A stretch of 64,000 bases of DNA from Maylandia zebra (taxonomy: Eukaryota > Chordata > Actinopteri > Cichliformes > Cichlidae), in the NCBI RefSeq assembly GCF_041146795.1, contig NC_135177.1, positions 19,853,560-19,917,559 on the forward strand. The letters run 5' to 3'. The translations under genes were made by a program, and so were the position numbers. Shown here piece by piece: positions 46,001-58,615 of this stretch. Every line of letters begins with the position of its first letter. Positions within the stretch are counted from its first letter, which is position 1. The notes under the pieces were generated by a model, which saw only the letters and a program-made list of their open reading frames with translations, ran no database searches and was not told where the DNA came from.

Positions 46001-49000
46001 AAGTTTCGGTCCATTACCTTCGCTTTTTGGGGGGGAGGTGTGTTATTTTATTTTTGAATGATTTCAGAATTGAAAAGAAGTGAAATATCTTTCATCATTT
46101 TTTTATTAATTTTTGAGACATTACATCATAATTTTCACCAAAAAACATAAATAAAGTGCACATTTTTAAGATGCGCAATGTTGGAAATCAGAAATGTGAT
46201 AAAAATGAGCAAATACGATCAAGGTTAAAACTCATATATGGAAATTGATATTCATTTTTTTCTTAATTAGTTAGAAAGTTCAATAAATACTGCAATTTCA
46301 AAAAAAGCTGAATGTTTCGGGAATTATTTCATGGTTCAGGATTTATGAGAAAATGGATGGATGGATAAAATAATTTCAGTACAGGCTGATGGGTCTGAAT
46401 CAGCTGTCCTTTACCTGGCAGGATCACAGCCGCTGATGTGAGCAGCTCCTGATTGACCTCTGACACCAGTTTGGGGAAGGTTAAATTATAGTCACATGAG
46501 GAGCTTTGTACCGAGGCCACTCTGATTGTTGTCCCATTTGCAGCTTTGGGACTGTGCGACTCTTCTCCACTAGCTCTGTGCCGCCTGCTTTCACTGTTCA
46601 GGCTGTCGTTACGCTGTCCTGTAAAGACAAATAAAAAAATCTGAGCACTAGTCTGATGTTTATTAAGCAAGCAATCAACAACACAGTGCAATCAATAGAA
46701 ATTTGAAGTTTCCTTTCACTTCTGTACTCTCTTTCCTAGCGGTGATACCTCATGAAAGTGTGTTTATTAGTGGCCAGCTAAGTGCACTCAATTAGTGAGT
46801 TCACCTGAGTCATCACAGAGTCCAGGTGTTTAGTCAGGCTGAGTCACAGGCAGACTCTCATACCTGCACCTCCTCCTATTCACTTCTACATAGCTCAAGG
46901 CTCTTTTTACAAGAATTGTGCTCCTGGAATTTTTAATTGATACCACAGTTTACAGACCTGAACCTGAGGCTGCAAACCTGCATTCTAATATCCAATCCAG
47001 TATCTCTACATCCTACAGGATACTTCATGGTGTCTTGGCCAACAACTGGGATGAAATGGACAGATGAGCATGCACGGTACATAATTAGAATTAATCAACA
47101 GAAAATAGTGGTCCAGAAGCTAAAATCCCTGAAAACACTGATTTTATCATGTGTGATGTGACAATTTGCTGCTTTTCTTTGTTCTACATGATAACTAATT
47201 GAATTTTTGTGGTTTTTGGACAGTATATATGCCATTTTAGCTTAAAAAAAGGTTTTTAAAAAGTACTCCAACTATTAACAGAGCCTAAAACTTTACACAA
47301 ACTCAGTGTTATGTCTATAATAAATTTGCAGTTATCTATCTGTGATGTGTTGTCTGTATAAGCAGTTTGAGTATTGTCCTGCTCTGTTCTGTGATAATAA
47401 GCCCTCCCAGCTCAGCCTCTATTGTCTTCAGAGAATTAGTGCATTTCCTGTGCGACTGTGTGACCACGCTTGTGTTTGCTGCAGGTTTCCTAAAATGCTT
47501 TGTTTTGACAAAAGTAGGCTAAAGCTTCCTGTGTATTGTCCCGTGACACAGTCTGCTTTCTATCTTCTGTGTTTGACACTTTTTTAAGTCATCAAAGACT
47601 AAACAAGCACTGGTTATTATCACTTAGTGATCACATATAAGAATCAGGATATTTGTTGGCTCATATCACAAGTAATTTAATCAATCATAGAGTCTTTGTT
47701 TTTCAGACTTGTATGAGTCAGCGAGCTTTCGGGTTTTTATAGTTAAAAGACAAAGGCTCAATTTATAAAAGTTTGTTTTCCAAAAACATCCCCAGCAGCT
47801 GATTTGTTCCCAAGTTAAACTTGTGTAAACGAGCAACCCATCTGGGATTGCTGCAGCCCTCATTCCTGATAAGGCTCATCTCACTATAGGATGCCAGTTT
47901 TTACAGAATTTACACGACTTTCTATAATGTTGCTGGAAAAACCTGTTTGCCAAAAGCTGAAATTCAATCCCTCTGAAGTAATCTCTGAAAAATCTGATTT
48001 ATATACTGTATTTTTGCCCAGTGCTGTTTTTTCAACATAATTAAAACCACTTTTTTAAAAAACCCCACAAATACTCACAGCTAATGTCTGGCACTGCCCG
48101 ATGTTAAGTACTAGAGAATGAACAAAACTGCCTTTTTTAACCTCACATTTCAATTCACGGAAGAAGCTCTAAAAACAACATGATTCCCTAGGTGGTACTC
48201 TCACATCAGTGTTTTCCTGAGCTACCCAGAACGCACCAACAGAAAACAAAACAGACTGACAGCAGTAAAGAAAACACAGGATTGGGACTAAAGTGCTCTT
48301 TCCAGGGTTGGACTGTACCTGTTCCCTCAACTTGCCAAAAAACACACAGAGTGGGCTGTGAAAGGTTATCTGTCACCAATCGGAATGAAGTAGCTGAGAG
48401 TTATGAGCACTCAGACTCCAACTGTAGTCATCTAATGAACTGTTATAACCAGTCCTGCTGCAGGCTGTTATTGCAAAACCACCATCTAGCTATTAAGAGG
48501 TTTTCATAACCTCAGGGTGTATTATTTGATTAGTGACATGATGATTTAACCATCGGTAAACCAAACCTGTTAAAACTGAGATGTTTCAGATTCTGTCAGA
48601 TTTTTGAAAATGCCTGTGCAGTTTTCTAGTACAGAGGCATTTCTCAGAGATTTATCACAGATTAAATCACCATTTGTTATACTAGTAATGGTCTATACTA
48701 TTTTTGACCAGCATTTGAGTCTCTAAACTTATACTGCTTCTTTCAACTAAGAAAAATTGATAAAAACCAAACAAACCCCAAAACTAAACAAAACTAAACA
48801 AACAAACCTGTATTGTCAGTCAATAACTTTTTACTACACGCTGTCTCCCTCACATATCTTTATGTGGAATTCTACCCAGCCCATCCTCCTCGTTAACAAA
48901 CAAAAAAAAGCAGCTAGCGATGACATATCAACACTGTTTCTTTCCTTCCACCACTTGCTTCCACTTAAACTTAGAATTCATTTTAAAGTTTTATTAATCA

Positions 49001-52000
49001 CAGCGTACTTACCTGCATGCACGTAATTACCATGCACGTACTTGCCTGCATGGCAAGGACTTGCCCATTCAGGTAGGTACATACATGTATGAACTTTTGC
49101 TTGCATGTATGTCAGGATTTTTACGCTACACTTGGTGTGGATTTTATCCTGACTGTGAAACACTTTTTAATTGTGTCTTTTAAAAACTACAAATAAATTA
49201 CTTTTACGATTTTATTAGTGAATATGTACTACAGCACCACCACAAGCCTGGGGTTAACACAATTTAAAGTGTCAGTGTTCACAGTAATGAAGGAAAATAT
49301 GCAACTACAATACATCCTTAGTGTAGTAATAAATAAGCAAAAAGTCCCACTCTCTGGACTTCTTGTGTCATAGAGATTGTTTACAAAATAATCCAGATAA
49401 TGCTAATGATGTTACAAATGACCTTCTTATAGACTCTGATGGTAGACACGTCTGTCTTCTTGTCTTGTTAGAACAGCATTTGATACTGCTGATCACAAGG
49501 TTTTCCTGCGGATATTAGAAGACACTAATATTAAAGGAATCATAGACTCCATATTAGATAGACTCCTCTTTGTACAGGTAAACGCATGGGTTTTTCATGT
49601 GTGAAATGTATTTATGGAGTTCCACAGAGTTCTGTGCTGGGACCACTACTTTTTACATTACACGTGCTTCCCTTAGGCAACATATACTTGCAGCCCAGAT
49701 GAAACTAGATGATACAAATCAATTAGTTAAACTACTGGCATGTCATAAAGACATACCAGCCTGTATGTAATTTTCTTTCTTGTTACATTTGGTCCTAAAA
49801 ATCTTAGAAGCACGGTGCCCAGCTTACTCTGGATGGCATAACCTCTATTAACACCTTATTTACTATTTTAAAACAAATATGTAGGACTGCCTTCTTTTAT
49901 CTGCACAACATTTGCAAAATTAGAAACATCCTGTCTCATTCATTACTTCTAGGCTGATAATTATAATTCATTCTTATCAGGTAGTTCTAAAAGTTCCCTA
50001 AAAGCATTCAGTTTATCTGGAACATTGCAGTAAGAGTACTAAAAAGATGAGAAAGAGAGCATATTTCTCCAATATTAGCCTATTTTCATCGACTCCCTGT
50101 ATTTAAAATCCTTCTCCTGATATATGAGGTCTTGAATGATCAGGCAGCACCATATCTTAAAGACTGCACTCTTACTTCACTCTCAGACTTGTACTTCTTA
50201 AGAGTTTCTAAAAGTAGAATTGGAGGCAGACCCTTCAGTGCCGAGTTTAAATTTGTGAGACAGACACCCCCTCTCTACATTATCAATACTTTCCTTTTTG
50301 ATAAAGCTTATAGTTAGGGCTGGATCAGGTGACCCTGAACCATCTCTTTGTTATTCTACTATAGACTCAAACTGTTGAAGCACTCTGTGTGAGGCGCTTT
50401 TCTTAGTATGTTTTGTCCTGTCTCCTTATGTTCTTCTTTTTCTTTTCTCTTTCCTCTCATCCCCCAACTGGTTGCAGCAGATGGCTGCCCCTCCCCGAGC
50501 TTAGTTCTGCTGGAACTTTTTTTATTTTTTGTTAAAAAGGAGTTTTTTCTTCTTACTGTTACAAAGTCCTGTGCTGATAGTGGGGGTGGACGTAGCTTGT
50601 TTGTTGGGTTTTCTCAAGGATACTGTATGGTCACCTTACAGTATAAATTGAGTTTAATTAATGCTCCTGATATTTATGTATGTTTATCAGGTGTAAATAG
50701 GTATTTTAGCCATTTGGTTCGTTCATTCCTGTTTCTTGAGAAATTTCTTAAGTACCCGCTAAATGAATTGCAGCAATTTTGCCATAATAGGATTTTCAGG
50801 ACATGAGCCACCAACTGGCTCCTGTGTCTTTACATTTGGCTAGGATCAATTAATTGCTAGGTTTGCTGTGTTCATGACATTACTGATCATAATCGTGATT
50901 ATATATAATGACTACATTTCAAATACTGCACTTGAAATTTACTTGAAAAGCATAAAAAAACATTTATAAGCAAATGTTCTTTATGTATTGGTGCAAAAAA
51001 TGACCAACATTTATGACTTTAAGTGTAATTTTTGTGCACCGAGGTTTAACATCAGGACTTACCCGACTCATCCTTGCTGTTTCTCCTCTCAATTCCAGGA
51101 ATTATGGCCTCCACATCCAGCTTTCCGAAACGAAAAGCATAGTTTAGTTTTTTGGGTGAAATTCCGGCTGATCCTCCAGAAGAAGATCGTTCCCGGTGGC
51201 CTTTAACCTGGCCTGCTTTGTTAGTCCTCTCCAGTGACTTGGAGCGCCTTTCTGCTCGTCTCTCAGCACTCCGCAAACCTCTCTGTAAGTAAAGTAAAGG
51301 TGTGCTGGGTCTGGAGTCATCACTGCTGAGCCATCCCCGGCTACCTAACCTCCGCGATGAATGTTCTCTGGAGGAGGTCTGTGTGTCGGGACTGTTACCC
51401 GGTGTCACAGTTCTCTCTCTTAGGGTAGCACTATGCTCTGAGCTCTCCTCCAAGATGGATTCAGAGCTCGACCCAAGGGTCATGGGATTCTGTAGTGCTT
51501 CCATGTAAGATTTTCTGAAAAGTCTCCTGGTCTCAAAAGTTGCAGAGTCTCTGTGGAGACGGCGCCGAGGGCCTGGGTTACTGAGGTCTGTGCTGAAAGA
51601 GAGCATCTTGGACCCCAGTCCTCCCTCTCTTGCACTGCTGTCCTCACCGCCCTTTCCTGTACCACACTCCTCAGTGAGACTTTTTATTTTAATCTTGGGT
51701 ATAGCATTGTCAGCTGTGCTGGTGCTATGGCTCTCACTGCTAGAGTCCATGCGGTTTCTGTTCGGGGAGTTGGGCTCAGAGAAAATGGAGTCAGCTCCCT
51801 GAGAGTGCAGGGACTCTCTGGAGCTGCGATGGCTGTCCAGAGTCCCCGTAGATCCGCTGGTGCTGCAAGTGCTGAGATGGGCACGGAAACCACCTCGGCT
51901 GCAGTGCGCTTGCATTATAGCGTCTGCTGTGTTGCTGACAAAGAGTGGGTTGACCACGTTCTTCCACGGTGTCCTGAACACAGCCGTACCAGTGGTAAGC

Positions 52001-55000
52001 AGACAGTTCTGTAGCGGATGCAGGTTTCGGTCACGTGTTACATTCTGTAAGAACTCAGCTGTGAAGATGCTGCCGTACATGCTCTCTGAAATAGGGATTT
52101 CTGCAATGGCCTGCCCACTGATCGACAAACATTTTATCACTAGCTTGGCAGCCTTGCGTCCTAAAGGAACAATTTGTAGGTAGAAATCTCCTTGCTTTAA
52201 TCTGACTTTATGCAGAGGTGCAAGCTGCAGGACAACTTTCTCATGGATGCAAAGAGGCCATCCCTCATGATAAAAGAGCAAGCCTCTGAACTTTACCTGT
52301 GAAGAGAAAGAGAAGTCAGTCAGTACTCCCGTAAAACATTGTTATCATATATGTGAGTCATGCCTCAGCTGTGGTACGACTTGGATCATTTCAACTGACA
52401 TCTGCAAAGCAGTATTTAAACACATGTTTAGCTGTAATGGAGAGGCAAGGTGTTTTCATGGGGTGCACTGAGTGAATCACTGTCAGCTAAAGACGAAAAC
52501 CTGTCTGATCAGGCCCGTTTTCACAGCAACCACAACACAAATCCGTGTTGTGACAGCATGAAACCCTAAGAGCAAAAACACGGTGCTCAAGGGTTGGCTT
52601 TTTTCATCTCTTATGAATGTCATGGCAAAGGCTGAGGATGTGATCTTCCTCCGAAGCCTCTCATATTGCCTACATTACAAAGACTCTCATGCACAGCAAG
52701 CTGTTCTCAGGGGCTAGGCTTAGATGAAACTATTGCTCTGTGGCTATCGTCACAGTGTAATCACCAGAGAGATGAATGCAGAGGAATAAAGTTTCAGTGC
52801 TTTGGTGGTAGGGCCCTAACCCACAGCAATCAAAGCTTTTGAGAGAGAATATTGAATTTCATGCTGGACCCTAGAGTCCATGGCTCCCTCTCAAGCACTC
52901 CACAGTTTCCCTGTGTTTCGCTATTCAGAGAATGATGGCTGCTTTTCAGCTTGTTGCCTGTTTCCGGAACAATAATCAACTCTGTTTCAGTCTCACTTTT
53001 CCCACTCAGGAAAAATATTCACACTCAGCAGAACTGTTCACAGTTTAACTTCTAGTTGTTTATCTCTTTCCAGACAGTGAGATAGTTTTGGTTTCTTTTC
53101 TTAAATCCCCATGTCCTCTCTCTATATTTCTATCCATCTTCTCTTCCAAACACAGACATTCTTGGTTTCCTCAATTTAACCTCAGATACCATTACTATCA
53201 AGCACTCACACAGGTTTCTTTCTGTATGATCTGTAGGATCCTCTTGGCAGGAAGCAAGAAGTCGATGAGGCAGCGGAGTCCGTCTCCACGATATTGCCTC
53301 TCCACCACGCTGAACAGCTGCCAGAGGACGGTGACAGCAGTGGCACTGAAGGGACGGTACAGGGCAGACAAAGTGCTCTGGATACAGTTGTCCAAAGACT
53401 CAGCGTCCTGAGAAAAACAAGAGATGGGTACATTAACATATAAGCAGATGTGAGTCTAAATAAGTGGCTTCCAGTCTTTTTGACATGGAGATTTTGAGAT
53501 TTATTTTTTTAATGAATTGCCAATTTTTCCTTTTCCAGTTGTAAAAGCAAGAATTGAATAAAAGCAACAGTCTGACAATTTTGTGCCTCAGTGCTGTGTA
53601 AAGGAGTTTTCAGATTTTTGAAGTTTCCTGGATTTTACAAGAAAAGGAGAAGAGACAAACATTTCATAGTAAGATGTTTCTTGGAGTCACAGGTTAGCAA
53701 CTCCTAGTCCAGACAGCTTGTAACGAATTCCTTGAAATGCATGCAACGAAAATCAAATAAAAGCTATCTGTGCACAGTATACAAATATATAACTAGATAA
53801 ACATATGCATGCAGGCTCCCATTTAGCCAGACTGTCAGGAAGTTTGAACATGACAGGGAATATCAGGCATCCCGGCAGAGGGGAAACACCTGGTTACTAT
53901 GACGTCACCTTCAGCTAACACAAACAGGCAAACTGGAAAGTCCAAACTGGACTCCAGTTGCGATCAGGACGGTGGAACATGACCTTCCAACAGCATCCGT
54001 GTTGCCACATAGTATGATTTGACCCCTACATGACCCGGGCCACCGCCATTGGTCCCCCAAACTGCATGTCCAACACAGTTTGTCTGATGATGAGGACAGG
54101 ATATTTGGGATTACAACAGATCTGAATGAGGATGACCTGTAGTAGTAGCCGGAGTCATGGTTCAAGCTATGACCTTCCTCTGTTCTGTCGGTGCCAAGGC
54201 CAAACATCACTCCACTATGTGTCCTTCCTGAATGGAACATAGCCGTGGAATAGAGACATCTGTCTCTCATGATAAGCGCACAGATAAATAGCAATGTCAG
54301 GAAATGTCTCACATATAACAACTTTGGGTGACACTTTATAATACAGCCCACGACTAAGGGTATAATAGTCCTGTATGAACTTATTTGAAATGTTTACCAA
54401 CAAATATTTAAAGGTAGGTACACATTTATATATAAAATTTATGTTTTTTTAACAATATAAATATTATAAGTATCGTTCTCCCTTTTAAACTTAAAAGAAA
54501 CAAATTATAGACCTGTGTATATACAGTAAAGTAAATTTATTTACTTAAGTTTACTTTACTGTATTTCTCCTTTTACAATCACTGTTCAAATATAACTTTC
54601 AAAATGAGTAAATTAAAACAAAAATGCATTTATATGATGGAACAAAGACTCGAATAAATAAACAGAAATATATAATTAGAATTAATTCAATCAAAATTGA
54701 ACACCAAAGAATTGACCCTATAAAGTGGGGAAATTGAATCGTATAAAATCCATCATGCACATTGACATAATAAATATTAAATGATGATATTAAAAAAAGA
54801 TGTTAAAAAAAAAGGAAATTACTCTTAAAATTACTCATGAATGATGTAAAATTACTTATACATTAATTTAAATTTACTAACACAATTTCTAATGACACAA
54901 TTTAGTTATAGTATAATTCTTTTTTCCTGCAAAGACCTGCCTTTTCACGCCTTTATTCTAAAGTACCTAGCTGTAAGTATATAACTACACTGTAATTACA

Positions 55001-58000
55001 AGTAAAATACATTGAAATTCCAGTTAGTTACAGGCGAATTACACCCTCAGTAGGGGGCTGTATAATAAAGTGTTACCACTTTGCAAGATGTTGACCAACA
55101 CAGGGCTTTAATATGCAGCTCCTCGATGCATTTTGCTACTTTCAGTTGAATCTCTATGCGACATTTGCATGTAAATAGAAGCTGCCAACAAATCAAGAGA
55201 TCGCCTTTACTCTATTGAGTTTTGGTGGTCAGACAGCCCATGTTTCACCCTTTGTAGGATCTGTCTTGTTGATCTAAGCAGTGCAGCACCATCAATTAGA
55301 GGAGAGTGAGTACAGTTGAGCGCATTCGTACACATGCCACGACTCTACTACAAGGCGCTCATTGTGCACTCCGCCTCTCTAAGTGGTATGTGCAGTACAG
55401 TGTCGGTGGCCTGAAACAAAACACCCACTTCCATTAGCAGTCAGCTTGCTTTAGCGAGACAAAAACTTTTCTGGGCATTAGTCACTGTTGCGCTCAGGAG
55501 GAGAGGAGTAACATGGAGTTTTATTGGAGGAGAGCTAACAATGGGAGGAAAGCCTCAGCCGCATAGTTCGGACACACCAGCAAGTTTCAATTCAGGTTCC
55601 TAAGGCAGAAAAACAAGGGTAGTGACAGACGCAGTGTTTTGAAGAACAATTAGCCACCATTACAATTCAAAGGCTAGACATCGTGTTGCGCAGGAGTGGC
55701 TGTCTATGTAATCCAGTGCTACAGTATGGATACAAAAAACCCGCACTAAAAATAACAACAGATGGGTAATCCATTGTTTACACTCAGAGTAGTGACACAT
55801 GTAAATAAAATCCTACCTATGGTAAGAGAGACAGAACTTCCCACTGGCATGAAAAAAATGGAAGCTTTTCATTAAGTGTCACCTGTCTAGCACGAGATAT
55901 ATTTGCACGTCTCAGCAGAGTGACCAAGTTTAACCACCAGCGCTGAGCCTCCCATCCGCTCTGAGCCACACAGGAATGCAGTGTATATAGCTGTGTATGT
56001 CTAGCTTCAGAGCTTCAGGCAGGACAAGAGCAAATTGGGAAGTCCCAACCTCTCTGATGCCTGATCTTTCTAATGGGCTGCTTGTTTGATGGCAGACTGA
56101 GGTGGTAATTAATGGCTTTAAAGCTCAAGGTGGGACACTTTTGTCTGTGCCATCAGTAAACAAGCTGTCAAAAAGGTGATCAGAGCAAATGGGATGGTTA
56201 AACATTAAAGGGTTTTGTCTCTTGATGAAAAAAGCAAACCCAGAGGATTGATCCTGGTTATGTTTGACCTTTTCTGTTTTGTTAACCCCCCTCCTTTTTT
56301 ATAAAGTTAAAGATATACGGATGGTGGTGAAATGCTTGATTAGTTGGTGATTCCTCTATTGCAACGCTTAATGAAATCATGTGTCAAGACTGAAAAGTCG
56401 GGCAAATAAGGAAAGAAGTGTATCAAAACCAAAAGAAAAAGTGAGAGACACAGAAGCAAACACGAGGTGGTCACTGACACATTTAGTGGGTCAGGGACAC
56501 AAAAGACGCTGCCTGCCAGGACTCCAGTGGAGCATGAAGCCACCAGGGGAGTGTAACAGGAGAGCCCTGGAACCCCCACAGAGGCTGCTCGCTAACCAAC
56601 CTGCTAACAGCCTCAAAGGCAGCGGGACGACAAAGGCCACAGGTTGCTCAGACCTGCCCCGCTGCCAGGTGCCAGGATGCCAACAAAAGAGTCTAGTGAG
56701 ACCTCCCCATTAAGCCCGCAGTAAGTTTCAGCTTTTGATCTGTACCAATAGAAATCCTATCTCATGAGAGAACGACAGTAAAAGGAGAGATGCTGGGATG
56801 TGTGGTCAGGCAAAAGGTGCACGCTGTACTCTGAATACATTTAAAAGCCACATTTTCTGATTATGTCAAGGAGCCATAACAAAGTCAATGAGGTTACTTG
56901 AGATCGCTGTTAGTTTGAAATACGGCCCTTAACGAGGAGCTTAAGACATGTAATTACACATCAAACTGTACACACAAACGCCACACTCTCTGTGTACAAG
57001 ACACAGCACACGCTTCGAGAAATAAAAGCATAATCATACTAATGCTGTGGTCCGTAAGAAGATTAGCTGTTGCTGCAAATTGTAGCGTTGTTATCTTAGC
57101 AGATAACCCGGCGAGACAAAAGGATTGTGTGATGAACACAGATAGGTGTGAGAGGTGAGGCGATAAACTGGACCACCCACATACCCACAGCCAAAAGTAC
57201 TACTTTTACAGTAAAGAAAGTAGGGGTGTTTCTGTCAGATTACATTCAACGTATTTTTTAATCTGGGTCAGTAAGTCGTATTATTTTGATTTATTTTTAA
57301 AAAATTTTTAATAAGACCGACAAAAACTACCACTACTGATGGATTAAAGAGTAATTTTCACATATTCCCACAGTGTTTATGGAAAAGACTCACTTTATAC
57401 CACCGGAAAGCGACTAATGACTTTGCTTCAGGATGTAAACAGCACCGCAGGCTTGTTGTTCTGCCAGTGTGTATGAAACACTGAATCTCACACATTTAAA
57501 TATTATGTTCAATTCAATAAAACTCATTAATGAAGACAAAATAGTGAATGGAGGTCCTTCAGCCAATCAGGGCAGTGATAAGTAGTGACAACAGAGACAA
57601 AGGAGCCTGACAAAGTCTGTTGATACCTCTGCAGGGTAAATATAGAGTGGGTGCATTCCATTATAAGTGGGAGGTTGATAAAGATATCAGAGAGGATACA
57701 AACTTGTGTATCTCAGTGACTCCCAGAAATAATAGTCTGTTTATCATATCTTGCTTTCTCCTTTTCCCCCTACAGATAAAAGTCCACGTTTCTAATTTCT
57801 AATCATCATCAACACGCACACGATCTATAACTAGTGAAGAAATAAATCTAAAACGCTCATCTTTTACAACTGCACAACAAAAGTAATGATACAGACAGGC
57901 CGTGCAAAAGGAATTCATCACCCTTTAAAGTGAACAGAGCGCTACAAACAAACAAGTCCATGTTATATTCCCTTAAAGGAGAAATGAGCCGCTGGATATA

Positions 58001-58615
58001 TGTGCATATCGAGCACTAACATAATCCCGATCATCGTTCGTGTCGTCCTCCCTTTTCTTCTAACACAATGCATGCATGAAAAGCTTCCTGCTGTGTTTTG
58101 ACTACACAGCGACAAGTCAAAATATCAGCCATCTCTGAACAGTGACATCAAAAACATCTACCGCCATAATACAGAAACACACACGCAATAAAGTGGCTGA
58201 AAAAAAAAAAGGCAAAACAAAGTTCAAGCATGTGCAAAAACTTCCAGAGAGTCACCGAAATCCTGTAATTAAACACATTTCAAGCTCGTACCTTTATACA
58301 CAGGTAGTTGTCACAGCTCCGTGATTTTGCTCTGGAGTGCATTTTGCCCAAAGGAAGCATTTAGCCACCAGAGAAACAATTCCAAAATTCAATAAATCAC
58401 GTGTCTCCAAACTCCAGGTGAAAGACTTTTGTAATCCACACTGTGAGTATAATAAGTCATTGCTGTGGTATCAGTGGGTCCGGCACCATTTCTCTCCCCT
58501 GTCTCTCTCCTTTTCTCTATGCTGTGGTGTCTGTAGCTGGAGTAGACTAAACTTCAGAGCGTGAGAGAGGCAGTGCGCGGGCTTCCCCGTCACTCACCCT
58601 CCCTTCCTCCAACAT
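37081..58615 (-). CDS. plekhg4b: PLEKHG4/PLEKHG4B-family Rho guanine-nucleotide exchange factor
   Basis: A large Dbl-family RhoGEF. Exons in order: 58615-58598, 53407-53210, 52296-51063, 46618-46415, 45724-45601, 45179-45086, 44557-44471, 44244-44128, 43706-43608, 43404-43262, 43149-43011, 42917-42795, 42703-42542, 42408-41540, 40969-40720, 40444-40355, 39985-39761, 39587-39417, 39325-39148, 39027-38911, 38723-38445, 38022-37796, 37140-37081. The sum is 5208 bases (about 1735 codons) with every phase matching. Order: conserved N-terminal module ([31 protein letters not shown]), serine-rich linker, CRAL-TRIO/Sec14-like region at about 550-690 ([18 protein letters not shown]), spectrin-like helices at about 690-910, DH domain at about 1204-1392 ([39 protein letters not shown]), PH domain at about 1393-1508 ([33 protein letters not shown]) and an acidic, serine-rich tail. 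It activates Rho GTPases and remodels actin. PLEKHG4 (puratrophin-1, quattro) and ARHGEF40 are close alternatives. The first and last exons are least certain. Confidence 0.93.
46619..51062. other. 4.4-kb intron 3 of the RhoGEF gene
   Basis: No exon of the gene was recognised here, and the phases of the flanking exons match directly (phase 1). Besides the L2 LINE at 49.4-50.7 kb, the stretch at about 49010-49110 contains repeated, partly palindromic GCATGCACGTA/TACATGTATG-type sequence. The rest is AT-rich with no recognisable feature. Confidence 0.5.
49380..50690 (+). mobile_element. Decayed L2-type LINE, 3' half
   Basis: Plus-strand traces of reverse transcriptase are legible across frames: [10 protein letters not shown] near 49410, then a TTTGATACTGCTGATCAC segment (the FDTxDH motif) at about 49480 and GGAGTTCCACAGAGTTCTGTG (GVPQGSVLGP motif) at about 49617. 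Near 50130 comes the C-terminal text [11 protein letters not shown]...VSKSRIGGR, ending FLFDKAYS. The usual fish L2 3' UTR follows (GGCTGGATCAGGTGACCCTG; CCCCTCCCCGAGCTTAGTTC; TTGGGTTTTCTCAAGGATACTG). Stops and frameshifts are frequent. It lies in intron 3 of the RhoGEF, antisense to the gene. Confidence 0.8.
53408..58597. other. 5.2-kb intron 1 of the RhoGEF gene
   Basis: This lies between the proposed first coding exon (MLEEGR) and the exon starting DAESLDN. It contains the TIR element at 54.3-55.1 kb. Otherwise no coding exon was recognised. A relatively GC-rich open frame at 56381-56713 has no domain-like content. Confidence 0.45.
54327..55077. mobile_element. Non-autonomous DNA transposon with long inverted ends
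   Basis: The left end reads GGTGACACTTTATAATACAG; the right end, reverse-complemented, reads GGTAACACTTTATTATACAG, and similarity continues inward over roughly 40-60 bases (ACTAAGGGTATAATAGTCCTG against ACTGAGGGTGTAATTCGCCTG). ACTTTG lies on both flanks (54321-54326 and 55078-55083), a probable target duplication of at least 6 bp. The interior is AT-rich with no frame. The end motif GGTAACACTTTA is common in fish DNA transposons; the superfamily was not settled. Confidence 0.75.

Noticed and set aside
50408-50806. 132-codon plus-strand open frame
   Set aside because: It falls in the 3' UTR of the L2 LINE, with no family similarity.
51553-52014. 153-codon plus-strand open frame
   Set aside because: It is the shadow of the 1.2-kb serine-rich exon of the RhoGEF on the other strand.
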